Source: Bacillota bacterium
Lineage (GTDB): Bacteria > Bacillota > Clostridia > Acetivibrionales > Acetivibrionaceae
Reading direction: 5' to 3'
DNA: 64,000 nt
Assembly: GCA_023398495.1 (NCBI GenBank)
Contig: JAEWSG010000142.1
Span: 78,154-142,153 of the forward strand
Part shown: positions 9,983-20,340 of the stretch, piece by piece
How the letters are laid out: every line of letters starts with the position of its first letter
Position numbering within the stretch: position 1 is the stretch's first letter
Notes under the pieces: model-generated
Told to the model about the DNA's origin: nothing
Seen by the model: the letters and a program-made list of their open reading frames with translations, nothing else
Database searches by the model: none
Made by a program: the position numbers and the translations under genes

Positions 9983-12244
9983 TTAATACTGATCAGTCAG
10001 TGCCTCTATAAGCTCACAGTATCCATCGACCAGCTCTTTGATTTTTTCCTTTTTTAAACGTTTGCTGTTATATTGGCATATAAAATTCACATTATTGCTC
10101 TCTTCCTGCATTTCAAATACAACATCATATATTTCATTCAGTGGCATAGCTCTGTCTAAGCCTTTTGCATTTAAGAAAAATGGAACAATTAAGTTTTCGT
10201 CCTTTTTCTGCCCCCACTTGGCAACCTCGAAAATTTTATATGTTTTGTCTTGACTTCTTAACCCCTCTTCAACCGCTTTAAACAACATTGAAAAGCCATC
10301 AATTTCGGCAATATCAACTTTTAGTGGCAGGGCCAAATCATTAGGTCCTACTAAAGTTTGCACCGTGATATTTTTCTTTCCTGATATCTCAGTAAATAAG
10401 TAAGCAAACATTGAAAGGAGAAAAACATGTACGCTTGAGCACTCTTTATTAGCAACACTTTTAATCCTTTCTAGCAAGTCACTTTCAAAACTAAATCTTA
10501 GCACCCCTGTTCCTGCCTCTTCTAATCCACGTAAAAAATAGTCCTCCGGCAGACCTATTACCTCAAGTTGGAGGTTATTTTTACTGCCATCGGTTTTGCT
10601 TTCAATATATCGTGCCAATTTTGATATTGTAGAGTAGGTAAATAAGTCAGTACCCGTAATAGCCCCTGGGTAAAGCTTTTCAATTTTTGCATGTACCTGT
10701 ATCAATAAGATAGAATTACCGCCTATATCAAAGAAATTGTCCCTTGTACTGATTCTTTCAGCTCCTAGAACCTTCTTCCATATTTCGGCAAGCTTGATTT
10801 CAATTTCATTTTCAGGTTCAGCATATTCGTAAATTTCGGTGTAATTCTCCTGCTGTGTCTTTATTGCTTCAAGGCGTCTTTTAATATTTACCTTTTCTTC
10901 TTCACTTAGAATTTCAACATCCAAAACCCTTTCCTTAGGTTTTAAAATAATTGTTGACAGTATGTTTTCAAAGTGCATTGATAGTTTCTCAATGGTATCC
11001 TCAGAGAATAAAGCACAATCATAAATAAAGTTGACAACAACCTCTTCATAGTAGGTTATGCCTATAGTTAAAGCATAATTGGTCATTTCAAATATAGAAA
11101 ATTCTTCGACCTTTATTACTCTATCATCTTGGTTCAAACTCTTGTCTAGCGGGTAGTTCTCTATAACCATTATTGAATCAAATAAATTCTGCTTTCTGTC
11201 AAATTCAATATAATTCTTAATATCTATAAGTGATGAGGCTTCATATTCCTGCCTTTTGATCAAAGCCTTGTCTACCCTTCTTAAGATATCCATCAAAGTT
11301 TCATCTTCTTCAGCTTTAACCCTAAAGGGTATAGTATTTATAAATAGTCCTGCAATGCTCTCTATTCCCTTTACCTCAGGCGTCCTGCCAGACACTGTAG
11401 TTCCAAATACCGAATCGTGACTGAAATTATATTTTTGCAGCAATATCCCCCAAGCACTGTAAAATACAGCTGCCGCAGTCAACTGATTTTGTGCTGCAAA
11501 GTCAGTTATCTGACGACTTACTGCAGGTGGCATTTTTAACAAAAAGTTTTTTACACCACTTTCGTTGCTTTTCGGACCTTCATCATAAGGCAGCAGTGTT
11601 TTTTGAGAAAGGTCAGCCAGATATTCCTTCCAAAAAACCTTCTGGTTATCTTTATCCTGCCGCTGAATCCATTTTATATATTCCTTGAACTTATTTTTTA
11701 CAGGTCTTGAAGGCATTTCACCATTAAATAACTGGCGATATGTAAAAAGGAGTTCCTTTAGTATCAGCATAGTACTCCAACCATCAAAGAGTATATGATG
11801 GTTGCTGATAACCATTTGAGCTTCACTGCTACTTAATTTACAAAGCAATATACGGTAAGGCTTATCAGTTATATCTATTCTTTCTTTCCTGTCTGCTTCC
11901 CTTAAATCCTTGAGTATATCATTCTTTTTTGAATCACTCATAATATTTGATAAATCATACTCATTAATTAATGGTTCAAATTTATTCAGAACTATTTGTA
12001 TAGGTTTCTCCACACTTTCCCATCGATAAACAGTTCTTAACATTTCATTTGAATTTATTACAAAACCCCATGCTTCCTTTAGCAAATCAATATTTATTTC
12101 ACCAGTCAGCTTAATGGACAACTGCTCAAAATACATTTCACTATGTGGCTGATTGATATAATAAAAAAGCATTCCTTCCTGGGTCGGCGTTAGAGCCAGT
12201 ATATCTTCAATATTGTTTTTTTCAAGCTTGTTTGAAACACTCAT
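9983..12244 (-). CDS. NRPS subunit: condensation-carrier protein-condensation half
   Basis: This 753-residue protein has no adenylation domain. It carries a condensation domain (~10-430, active-site NHHILFDGWS near 150), a carrier domain with GGNS near residue 510, and a C-terminal ~190-residue segment resembling the C-terminal half of a condensation domain without catalytic histidines. The carrier must be loaded in trans, or receive the chain, because no A domain is present. The half-domain at its end and those at the ends of the radical SAM and first NRPS proteins suggest split or docking interfaces between subunits. The start at 12244 lies behind GGAGG with an 11-nt spacer, longer than ideal. 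It lies 46 bp upstream of the PKS gene, and the pair probably acts consecutively. Confidence 0.88.
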   Translation of the reverse strand: MSVSNKLEKNNIEDILALTPTQEGMLFYYINQPHSEMYFEQLSIKLTGEINIDLLKEAWGFVINSNEMLRTVYRWESVEKPIQIVLNKFEPLINEYDLSNIMSDSKKNDILKDLREADRKERIDITDKPYRILLCKLSSSEAQMVISNHHILFDGWSTMLILKELLFTYRQLFNGEMPSRPVKNKFKEYIKWIQRQDKDNQKVFWKEYLADLSQKTLLPYDEGPKSNESGVKNFLLKMPPAVSRQITDFAAQNQLTAAAVFYSAWGILLQKYNFSHDSVFGTTVSGRTPEVKGIESIAGLFINTIPFRVKAEEDETLMDILRRVDKALIKRQEYEASSLIDIKNYIEFDRKQNLFDSIMVIENYPLDKSLNQDDRVIKVEEFSIFEMTNYALTIGITYYEEVVVNFIYDCALFSEDTIEKLSMHFENILSTIILKPKERVLDVEILSEEEKVNIKRRLEAIKTQQENYTEIYEYAEPENEIEIKLAEIWKKVLGAERISTRDNFFDIGGNSILLIQVHAKIEKLYPGAITGTDLFTYSTISKLARYIESKTDGSKNNLQLEVIGLPEDYFLRGLEEAGTGVLRFSFESDLLERIKSVANKECSSVHVFLLSMFAYLFTEISGKKNITVQTLVGPNDLALPLKVDIAEIDGFSMLFKAVEEGLRSQDKTYKIFEVAKWGQKKDENLIVPFFLNAKGLDRAMPLNEIYDVVFEMQEESNNVNFICQYNSKRLKKEKIKELVDGYCELIEALTDQY

Positions 12245-12283
12245 TTTTACTATGTCCTCCGAATATCAAAAGTTTAAATATAT

Positions 12284-12380
12284 AGATAACGTACACTAAA
12301 GTTAAATTTATATAGTATCCAAACGTTATCTAATTTAGATGAAAAACGTCCTTTAATTTTAGTTTTAGAGTTTTTCATCT
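12284..12380. promoter_or_regulatory. Two inverted repeats in the 147-bp gap between transporter and C-T genes
   Basis: The first pair is AGATAACG (12284-12291) with CGTTATCT (12324-12331). The second is AGATGAAAAAC (12337-12347) with GTTTTTCATCT (12370-12380), an 11-bp perfect stem. Neither is followed by a T-run in the minus-strand direction, so a simple terminator is unlikely. They sit in the longest gap inside the cluster after the one behind the AT gene. They could attenuate or protect the mRNA, or serve as operators for a second promoter; this is inference. Confidence 0.5.
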
Positions 12381-12391
12381 ATAATAACACC

Positions 12392-15300
12392 TTATGCAGT
12401 GATAATACTTGAACCTACAGCATCCTTCTCTTCTTGCTTTACAATTTTACCCATTTCCATCTTTATTACCTTGTCAGCAACATGAAAGTAACTATCATCG
12501 TGGGTTATTGCAATGATACATTTACCCTTCTGCTTGAGCTCAGGCAGCAAGGTCATATAAAAATATTTTCTGAATTCCGGGTCCTGATCAGCAGCCCACT
12601 CATCAAATAATATTATAGGCTTATTTTCAAGATAGCTTATTAACAAAGCCATTCTTTTCCTTTGACCGGTAGAAAGTTTTGTTGAACTGAATACTCCATT
12701 ATCAACTTTAACCTTATCACTAATATGTAGAAGACTTAAGTGTTCTTCTATCTCCTTATTCTTATGTTCGTATTCAATTCCATATAACTTTTCAAACAGA
12801 TAGAAATCACTAAAAATTGCAGAATACATTTGTTTTAGATTTTCAGTATCTATGCTCCTTCCATTAAATAAAATTTTTCCTTCCTCTGGCTTGTATAAAC
12901 CTGTTACCAATTTGGCCAGACTAGATTTACCACTCCCGTTTCCACCCGTAATAAAAGTAATTTCAGAGGATTTGAATTCCAAGTTTATTGGTCCTACCTT
13001 AAACAATTCACTATCGGAGTTTTTATATTCAAACTCTACATCTATTAACTTCAGGTTCACTGTATTGTTTTCACCCAAAGCTTTAAGTGTCTTTGCTTCA
13101 GTATTTTCCATTGTAGTTAATTCAGTGCTAAGAAGCTTTAACCTGTTATAACTGACGTTCATCTGAATAAGGTTAGGAATTGAGTTAAGAACGGCATTTA
13201 CAGGACCTGTCATATATAAAAATACAAAAACATAACTTCTTAAGGTTGCACTTCCGATACCATCAAATAATAATGGGAAAAAAAATGTTACAGTTCCTAT
13301 AACTATAGTAAAAAGCAACTCTCCCAAAATAAAGGCATTGGCAAATTTCATATCAGCATGGACACGTTTATCCCGATATTGCAAGCAACTTTGACTCATG
13401 TCTTCGCTAAACTCATTCTGTTTTCTCCTGCTTAAGTTTAATTCTTTGAATCCATAGATTATGTCATTTATATACTTGAAAAATATGTTCTGGATATCCC
13501 TTGTTTGTTCCCATATTCTATTGGCCGCTCTTCCTACTACAAAATACAAACCAGAAGCAAAAACTATAACACACAATGAAACCAGTAGACCATAAATATT
13601 AATGAAACCCAGATAAATAAAGCATGTAATTAAGGTTATCAAAGCTGTTACTATGGTTATAATAGTATTGGCAAAACTGCTGACGGTCTCAGGGTCATTA
13701 TTTAATCCTGCTTGCAGTTTTCCTTTTTCCATGCTCTCCATACTATAGTAAGATGAATTAAATATTTTATGTATCAGTTCCATCCGTTTTGAATATACAT
13801 AGTTGTTTGTAATTAAAATCAACCTCGAACGGATAAGTTTCTGTCCAAAAACATAAATTATAAGTGCCACTAAAAAGTACAGAAACAGATTTGCTTCAAA
13901 TTCACGCTCGTTATTATCCAGAATTATGTTATTTATAGCAATGTTAATGACAAATATGATTAAAGCATTTCCAAATCCACTGGCTAAGCTCAAAACCCCC
14001 AGGGTAAACAGTGATTTTTCATTAGTTTTTATATAAATAGATGTCAAAACATAATATATGTAAAAAAGCACCACTAGAGAGCAGGTCGTAATAATGGCAA
14101 TAATAACGCTTATAGGCCCCCATACTTTAACTGCTTCCCATGGAAACTCCGAAAACAAAACCTCCGGGACTTTATAGATACAGTAACCGAAAACTGCTAT
14201 AAACAATACAGATATCGCGTATCCTGCAACTTTAGATTTGTTCATTCCTGAAAATTTTCTTCGTTTTTTGAGTATTTCTGCAACAATATAGATTATTAAA
14301 CTAAGAACAGCCAATGACAGTGGACCTGTAATAATAATAATGGTAAAACAAGCATTGTCTACGTTCTTATAAATATCGCTTATTTCTGGCACACGCTTGT
14401 CTCTTAACAAATTAATAATATACGGAGCCATTAACATAGTATGCAATGAATTCAAATTTGACAAAACTACAACCCCGAGCTTTTCCTCAGGTCTAAATGA
14501 TATTGAGGATGAAAATGTGGGATTACTGCCAGCATGAAAGTATTCACCTTTCTTGCCACTTTGGATTAAATCCCAGCCAGCTGCATAAGAACCATAGGTA
14601 TTATCATACGATATAAAAGGGTTGACTGTTCTGTCTGGGATATGGGATTCTTCAATCAGTTTTCTGAATACCTCAGGTACAGTATTCATTCCAAGCTGTA
14701 TACGAAGCCATGTCTCCATATCATTAATATTTGATCTCATATATCCTGCTGGTGTATTACCTCTATAAAATGGAGGGTTGTATTCCAAAGCTCTATTAAA
14801 ACCAATTTTATAACCTTTAGCCATTTTATCCATATCCACGTCTTCTTTAGCAATATATGTATTCATCAAACCAAGTTGACTTATTACATCGTTTTTCATA
14901 AAGTTCTCATAGGTCTGACCAGATACTTTTTGAATAATAAGTCCTAAAATATCATAGTTTACAGTAGCATATAAAGCCTCTTCCCCAGGATAGTTTTCCA
15001 GTTCTCTTCCTACAAGCATTCTAACTGTATTTTCTATCCCATTAACCGGATCATCCGATACAGGAACATAACCTGTAGTTTCAAACGGTATACCACTAGT
15101 CTGGTGTAAAACCTGTTCAATGGTAATACTCACCTTCTCACCCTCATATTCCATCCAAAACCATGGTAAATACTTGTCAACAGGATCATCTAAATCAATC
15201 AGTCCCCTGCTTTTAAGCAGGAGAATACCCAACCCCGTAAACGCTTTTGTATTAGAACCGAGCTCAAATAATGTATCTGGTGTAACAGGCGTTTTAGATT

Positions 15301-15550
15301 TTATATCTGCATATCCGAAGCATTTCTTATATACCTTATTATCTCCTTCCATAATAATTACTGACAATCCCGGTATCTTTGCCTTCTTCATTTGGCCTAA
15401 GATGTAATTTTCTATTTTCTTCTCATTTTCATCAGTTAAAAAAACCGGGGTTGTATTCATATCTGAATGCTTCACATTCTCTGCTAAAGCTTGCATTTGC
15501 ACCAATATAATAAGGGTGACCACTATAAATATTGAGAAAAGCTTTTTCAT
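12392..15550 (-). CDS. ClbP/ZmaM-like S12 prodrug peptidase fused to cyclic-peptide-type ABC exporter
   Basis: I place the start at 15550 (GGAGG six bases upstream) rather than at a longer in-frame start, because this gives a clean signal peptide beginning MKKLFSIF. The mature N-terminus is an S12 (class C beta-lactamase-like) peptidase with SxxK at S99-NT-K102, a Tyr motif Y194-ATVNY and a later HAG motif. Three membrane helices follow (~410-520), as in the prodrug peptidase ClbP. Then comes a SyrD/PvdE-type exporter: membrane domain (~540-810), Walker A GGNGSGKSS, signature LSTGQ, and Walker B ILFDEWAADQDP. This order of S12 peptidase, three helices and ABC exporter matches what is described for ZmaM. 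It lies 25 bp after a C-A-T-E module predicted to install D-Asn. The inferred role is removal of an N-acyl-D-Asn leader on the outer face of the membrane coupled to export. A plain self-resistance hydrolase is the alternative. Confidence 0.9.
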   Translation of the reverse strand: MKKLFSIFIVVTLIILVQMQALAENVKHSDMNTTPVFLTDENEKKIENYILGQMKKAKIPGLSVIIMEGDNKVYKKCFGYADIKSKTPVTPDTLFELGSNTKAFTGLGILLLKSRGLIDLDDPVDKYLPWFWMEYEGEKVSITIEQVLHQTSGIPFETTGYVPVSDDPVNGIENTVRMLVGRELENYPGEEALYATVNYDILGLIIQKVSGQTYENFMKNDVISQLGLMNTYIAKEDVDMDKMAKGYKIGFNRALEYNPPFYRGNTPAGYMRSNINDMETWLRIQLGMNTVPEVFRKLIEESHIPDRTVNPFISYDNTYGSYAAGWDLIQSGKKGEYFHAGSNPTFSSSISFRPEEKLGVVVLSNLNSLHTMLMAPYIINLLRDKRVPEISDIYKNVDNACFTIIIITGPLSLAVLSLIIYIVAEILKKRRKFSGMNKSKVAGYAISVLFIAVFGYCIYKVPEVLFSEFPWEAVKVWGPISVIIAIITTCSLVVLFYIYYVLTSIYIKTNEKSLFTLGVLSLASGFGNALIIFVINIAINNIILDNNEREFEANLFLYFLVALIIYVFGQKLIRSRLILITNNYVYSKRMELIHKIFNSSYYSMESMEKGKLQAGLNNDPETVSSFANTIITIVTALITLITCFIYLGFINIYGLLVSLCVIVFASGLYFVVGRAANRIWEQTRDIQNIFFKYINDIIYGFKELNLSRRKQNEFSEDMSQSCLQYRDKRVHADMKFANAFILGELLFTIVIGTVTFFFPLLFDGIGSATLRSYVFVFLYMTGPVNAVLNSIPNLIQMNVSYNRLKLLSTELTTMENTEAKTLKALGENNTVNLKLIDVEFEYKNSDSELFKVGPINLEFKSSEITFITGGNGSGKSSLAKLVTGLYKPEEGKILFNGRSIDTENLKQMYSAIFSDFYLFEKLYGIEYEHKNKEIEEHLSLLHISDKVKVDNGVFSSTKLSTGQRKRMALLISYLENKPIILFDEWAADQDPEFRKYFYMTLLPELKQKGKCIIAITHDDSYFHVADKVIKMEMGKIVKQEEKDAVGSSIITA

Positions 15551-15575
15551 CTCTTTACCTCCAAAATACTTCCTA

Positions 15576-18500
15576 TTAGCTAAACAAACCATCAAGTTCC
15601 TCTTGAGATATATCCACGGTTTCAAAATCTGAAGGAGTAAATTCTCTGGTGACTTTATTACAACAATGTTCAATCATATCTAGCAACTTATTCTTGTATA
15701 AATCCAGTAAATTGTTCATAGTCTCATCTCTAAACTTGTTCCTGCTGTAGGTAAATCTTATTTCTAACTCTCCATGTTTTATCAGGGCATTTATGTCAAT
15801 CAAACATGTCATCTCATTGTTTTTCGCACAATCTGATCCGGTATTTGCATCCGATACTTCAAATAAACCATTCATGTTTATACCGTCAAAATCCCCTAAA
15901 AAATTAAAACGAATATGCTTTACGCTTTGGTTTTCTAAATTGTTTAAATGGTTTTTCAGCATCCCAAAGTGAAAGCCTTTTGCTTGGACTTCTCTTATTT
16001 GTTCTTTCAATGCTTTTATTTGAGAAGAAATCCCATCTCCACAAATATTAAAGACGGCAGGATATATACATGTAAACCATCCAACTGTCCTATATACATT
16101 AATGTTATCAAATATCTCTTCTCGTCCATGTCCCTCAATTTCCAAAATAATATTGTCTCTATTCAAAAATTCCCTGATTGTAAGTATCAAAGATATCATC
16201 AAGATTTCTACAGTCTGTGTTCCATATGCTGAATTTGCAGTACTTAGCAGCATATTGACTTCTCTTTTATTAACTTTTGCACATATGGAATTACTGTGTT
16301 CTACAGTATCGCTGCCAGTATCAAAGTCTGTATCCATAGTATAATGCTTACCTAACAATCCTTCCCAGTATTTCACATCTTCCAATGCATAGTTTTGAGC
16401 ATATCTAGCTAAGGCTAAAGCCCATTTTTGTATGGAAAGGGTTTTCATAGGAAGTATGGCTTCTTTATTGTTATTATTGTGTGAAAGCAAATTTGCTAAA
16501 TCTTCAAGTACAATTCTCCAGGATACTCCATCGATAACTAAATGATGGGCGGTCAGTAAAAGCCTTTTTCCTCTAGTCCCCAAATCAAAAACACAGGATT
16601 TTATCAGCAATCCGTTTTCTATATCCATACTTGATTTCAATTCTTCACCTATACATACCATTTCAGAGTCCTGCTTATCATATGGATAATGCAATAAATC
16701 GAAGACGTTAACCTCACACCCTATACTTAAGTGATCCGGATTAAAAAACATCTTATTAGACTTAGTATCATAATTTAATCTCAGGGCATCATGATGACAA
16801 ATCAACTCCTTTAAAGCCCTTTGAAGCTTTTCCATATGGATATCCTTCTTTAAAGTCAACAGGACCGACTGATTATAGTAATTGAAATTCTCAAAAGGTT
16901 GTGAAAAGAACCATGAAGTTATCGGGGTGTGTTCAACATAACCTTCACAAGGATTTTGGTCTGCCTCATCATTAAATAAAGTCCTCTCTAAATGTATAGC
17001 CATTTCTTCAAAAACTGCGTTTGACAAAATATCCTTAGTTTTTATTTTTAAACCCATCTTATTTAATTTTGCAGCAACCTGGATGGCTTTTATTGAATCT
17101 CCACCGAGCCAATAGAAATTATCGCTCATTCCAATTCTCTCTACGCCTAGAACTTCCTTAATAACATCTATTAACTTTTGTTCCATTTCATTTTTTGGTG
17201 CAACAAGCTCTGTCTTTTCCTTTACCAAACTTTTAGGTTCAGGCAGCAAACCCCTGTCCACCTTGCCGTTCGGTGTCAAAGGAATGCTGTCCAGACAAAC
17301 AATATATGCTGGTATCATATAATACGGAAGAAGCTCAGAAAGGCAGCTTCTAATCTTGTAGTCTCTGACTTCTTCATTTGATACAACATATGCACACAAG
17401 TATTTGTTTTCTTCTTCATCTTTACGGTCAATTACTACTGCATCTTTAACGCCTTCTATGCTAAGCAAATATTTCTCTATTTCACCCAATTCAATACGGT
17501 GACCCCTTATTTTCACCTGATGGTCAATCCTTCCGGCATACTCAATTATTCCCTTGTCTAAAAAGCGTGCCAAATCCCCTGTTTTATAGAGTTTACTGTC
17601 CTCTAGAAAGGGATTATCTATAAATCTTTCCTTGGTTAATTCGACTCTATTTAAATACCCTCTGGCAACTCCATCTCCTGAAATGTACAATTCACCACAG
17701 TTGCCTTTGGGAACAGGCTTTAAAGCAGAGTTCAAAATATAAATCTGCACATTATCTGCCGGTACACCTATTGGAACGGAAGAGCTATTGTCCTTTTCAT
17801 ATTCATATTTATGTATCATACAGCCAACAACAGTCTCAGTAGGTCCATACTCATTAAAAATTTCAATATCTCCTAAGAAGCTTTCATGAATACTGGCAGC
17901 GAGGCTGGTTTTTAAATCTTCTCCTCCAACAATGAATCTCTTTACAGAAGAATTCCTGTTGTCCGAATCTTTCAAGAGAGATAAATGGGAAGGAGTAAGT
18001 TTTATAATACTTACTTTGCTTTCTCTCATTATTTTATGTAGTATATACTCATCTCCATCATCTTTATAAACAACAATTTTATTTCCTCCTATCAATGGAG
18101 TAAACACTGAGGTAACAGTCAAATCAAAGGATAATGAAGAATATAATGCAAAAGCATCCTCCTCGCTTTTGACATATAACTTTTTTGCCCACCAAATATA
18201 ATTTACCAGCCCTCGATGTTCGATCATTACGCCTTTTGGTTTTCCGGTAGAACCTGATGTATATATTACATAAACCAGATGGTCTGGTCTGCTCTGAAAT
18301 CCCAGATTGTGCATTTCTCCCGTAAACATACTTTTATCATGAATACTTATGAGCCTTCCGTTAAAATCACTGATTTTATCATCGTGGCCATCTGTCAGTA
18401 AAACAGCAGCTCCGGAATCCTTCAAAATATAGTCTATTCTGTCGGAAGGATACTCAGGATCTATGGGAAGATAGGCTCCGCCTGATTTTATTATTCCAAG

Positions 18501-20123
18501 AATAGCAATTACCATATCCAGGGAATGGGATACCATTATACCTACTATGGTTTCTTGTTCCACCCCATTCTGCCTAAGAAATCTGGCAAGTTGGTTTGCT
18601 CTCTGGTTTAGTTCAAGATAGGTTAACATCTCATCCCCAAAACTTACAGCTATTCTATCAGGGGTCTTTTCAACCTGTTCTTCAAAAAGCTGAAACACTG
18701 TTTTATCGCTTGGATATTCCTTGCTTGTAGAATTGAATTCATACAATAATTCATTTTTTTCCTCTTCAGACATATATGTAAGATTGCAAAGCTTTTCATA
18801 AGGATTGGACAATACCTGTTCAATCAAGGTCTTTAGAGTTTTGAAAATACGGGTTATTTGAACACTGGTATAATCACTTGTTTTATAGTCCAAGTCCAAA
18901 GTTATGCACCCTGTGTCGGACCATTCCCTTATAACTAACTGCAAGGAGTATAACTGATTGCCATTATGAAATTCTACAACTTTTGAAGGAACACCATTAA
19001 ATTCACTCGCAAGTTTTGTATTATAATAGTTAACACAGAACTGAAACAGATTTTCATAACCTCTTCTGTTTAAGTCCAAATCTGATGCTAAAAGGTCATA
19101 CGGATATTTCTGATTCACATAACAGTTTTTTAACCCTTTATGTACATCACTTATTATATCAAGTATGGTTCCTTCACAACTAAGCTTTACCCTAAAAGGC
19201 ATTGTGCTTGTAAACATACCAAAAATGTTTTTTTCAACCTTATCGGACCTGTTTAGCACTGGAGTTCCAATGATAATGTCTTCCTTCTGAGTAGAAATGT
19301 TTATATAAAACAATAATATAGAAACAAAGAATGTATTGATTGAACATCTATTTTCTGAAACGAAACTCTTAATTCTAGAAGATAAACATTTATCCAAATC
19401 AATGGTACTTCTTTTAGCTTCTGTACGTTTAGAACTGTTTACAAGAAAATTTTCCGGTAGTTCTTTTAATTTTTCATACCAAAATTCCTTGTTCTTGATA
19501 AACCTATCCGAATTTAAGTATTTTCTTTCCTTGTCTATATATTCAAGGTATGAATATTGCTCCTGGTGCTTTATTTCTTCGCCCCGAAATAGCTTCACAT
19601 AATTATTGCAGATTTGTTCAGTAACTATTTTTATGGACCAACCATCGGATATGATGTGATGGAATTTCGCAAAATATCCACAGTCATTGTCAGATATTTT
19701 AAACAACGCAAAATAAAAAAGTCTGCCGTTTTCCAAAACAAAGGGCTTACTTGCTTCTTCTTCAACCCATTTATTTAATTCTGCATCTGGATTTTCGTAT
19801 ATGGAAAAATCTTTAAAGTCAAGTCTTATGGGCTCATGCTCACTAACATATTGATATACTGCCTCATTTTGTTCAATAATTCTTAGTCTTAGGCCATCAT
19901 TAAACTTAACTAAATTGTTAATTGCCTCTTCAAGCAAATTAAAATCAACTACCCCGTTTATTCTATTTGTGCCACCAATATTACACAAAGATGTATAAGA
20001 GTGAAGCTTCTCTGTATACCAAATTCTCAATTGTGCATGGGTCAATGGATAAAAAACTTTATTGCCAAACCTCACTTGACTATGCATATCAAAAGAACCC
20101 CTTAACCAATTATTGTCAAACAT
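15576..20123 (-). CDS. NRPS initiation module C-A(Asn)-T-E
   Basis: I prefer the start at 20123 (MFDNNW) behind AGAGAG; an in-frame start lies at 20153. Domains over ~1515 residues: condensation (~15-440, FHHIISDGWS near 156), adenylation (~460-950, YTSGSTGKPKG near 626, NEYGPTE, YKTGDLARF), carrier (GGDSIKAIQ near 1006) and epimerization (~1060-1480, AHHLVIDGVSWR near 1194, EGHGRE, VGWFT). Aligning with the GrsA pocket gives D-L-T-K-I-G-E-V-G, very close to the published Asn code (DLTKLGEVGK) and distinct from Asp (DLTKVGHIGK). The E domain then predicts D-Asn on the carrier. Together with the adjacent S12 peptidase/exporter gene this looks like the first module of a prodrug assembly line, in which the C domain would add a fatty acyl group to Asn. 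That starter role is inferred from context. Confidence 0.92.
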   Translation of the reverse strand: MFDNNWLRGSFDMHSQVRFGNKVFYPLTHAQLRIWYTEKLHSYTSLCNIGGTNRINGVVDFNLLEEAINNLVKFNDGLRLRIIEQNEAVYQYVSEHEPIRLDFKDFSIYENPDAELNKWVEEEASKPFVLENGRLFYFALFKISDNDCGYFAKFHHIISDGWSIKIVTEQICNNYVKLFRGEEIKHQEQYSYLEYIDKERKYLNSDRFIKNKEFWYEKLKELPENFLVNSSKRTEAKRSTIDLDKCLSSRIKSFVSENRCSINTFFVSILLFYINISTQKEDIIIGTPVLNRSDKVEKNIFGMFTSTMPFRVKLSCEGTILDIISDVHKGLKNCYVNQKYPYDLLASDLDLNRRGYENLFQFCVNYYNTKLASEFNGVPSKVVEFHNGNQLYSLQLVIREWSDTGCITLDLDYKTSDYTSVQITRIFKTLKTLIEQVLSNPYEKLCNLTYMSEEEKNELLYEFNSTSKEYPSDKTVFQLFEEQVEKTPDRIAVSFGDEMLTYLELNQRANQLARFLRQNGVEQETIVGIMVSHSLDMVIAILGIIKSGGAYLPIDPEYPSDRIDYILKDSGAAVLLTDGHDDKISDFNGRLISIHDKSMFTGEMHNLGFQSRPDHLVYVIYTSGSTGKPKGVMIEHRGLVNYIWWAKKLYVKSEEDAFALYSSLSFDLTVTSVFTPLIGGNKIVVYKDDGDEYILHKIMRESKVSIIKLTPSHLSLLKDSDNRNSSVKRFIVGGEDLKTSLAASIHESFLGDIEIFNEYGPTETVVGCMIHKYEYEKDNSSSVPIGVPADNVQIYILNSALKPVPKGNCGELYISGDGVARGYLNRVELTKERFIDNPFLEDSKLYKTGDLARFLDKGIIEYAGRIDHQVKIRGHRIELGEIEKYLLSIEGVKDAVVIDRKDEEENKYLCAYVVSNEEVRDYKIRSCLSELLPYYMIPAYIVCLDSIPLTPNGKVDRGLLPEPKSLVKEKTELVAPKNEMEQKLIDVIKEVLGVERIGMSDNFYWLGGDSIKAIQVAAKLNKMGLKIKTKDILSNAVFEEMAIHLERTLFNDEADQNPCEGYVEHTPITSWFFSQPFENFNYYNQSVLLTLKKDIHMEKLQRALKELICHHDALRLNYDTKSNKMFFNPDHLSIGCEVNVFDLLHYPYDKQDSEMVCIGEELKSSMDIENGLLIKSCVFDLGTRGKRLLLTAHHLVIDGVSWRIVLEDLANLLSHNNNNKEAILPMKTLSIQKWALALARYAQNYALEDVKYWEGLLGKHYTMDTDFDTGSDTVEHSNSICAKVNKREVNMLLSTANSAYGTQTVEILMISLILTIREFLNRDNIILEIEGHGREEIFDNINVYRTVGWFTCIYPAVFNICGDGISSQIKALKEQIREVQAKGFHFGMLKNHLNNLENQSVKHIRFNFLGDFDGINMNGLFEVSDANTGSDCAKNNEMTCLIDINALIKHGELEIRFTYSRNKFRDETMNNLLDLYKNKLLDMIEHCCNKVTREFTPSDFETVDISQEELDGLFS

Positions 20124-20340
20124 TATTATCTCTCTTTTAATCCCTGCAAACATATATAATATTTTCTACTACGGTGCACTGGTAAAGATTAGACATACGT
20201 AAAGGTGAATAAAAATTGCATTTAAATCTGTTGTAACAGTAATACACAAACGCTATTCTATAACATTAAACACATTTTATCCCATTACATTTTCCATGTC
20301 AATGCTTAAGCCCAGGTATGAATTATACGTTATTACCTGC

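Noticed and set aside
12392..15673. Longer N-terminus for the peptidase-exporter
   Set aside because: The extra 41 residues are hydrophobic but without a ribosome site and would bury the signal peptide; GGAGG precedes 15550.
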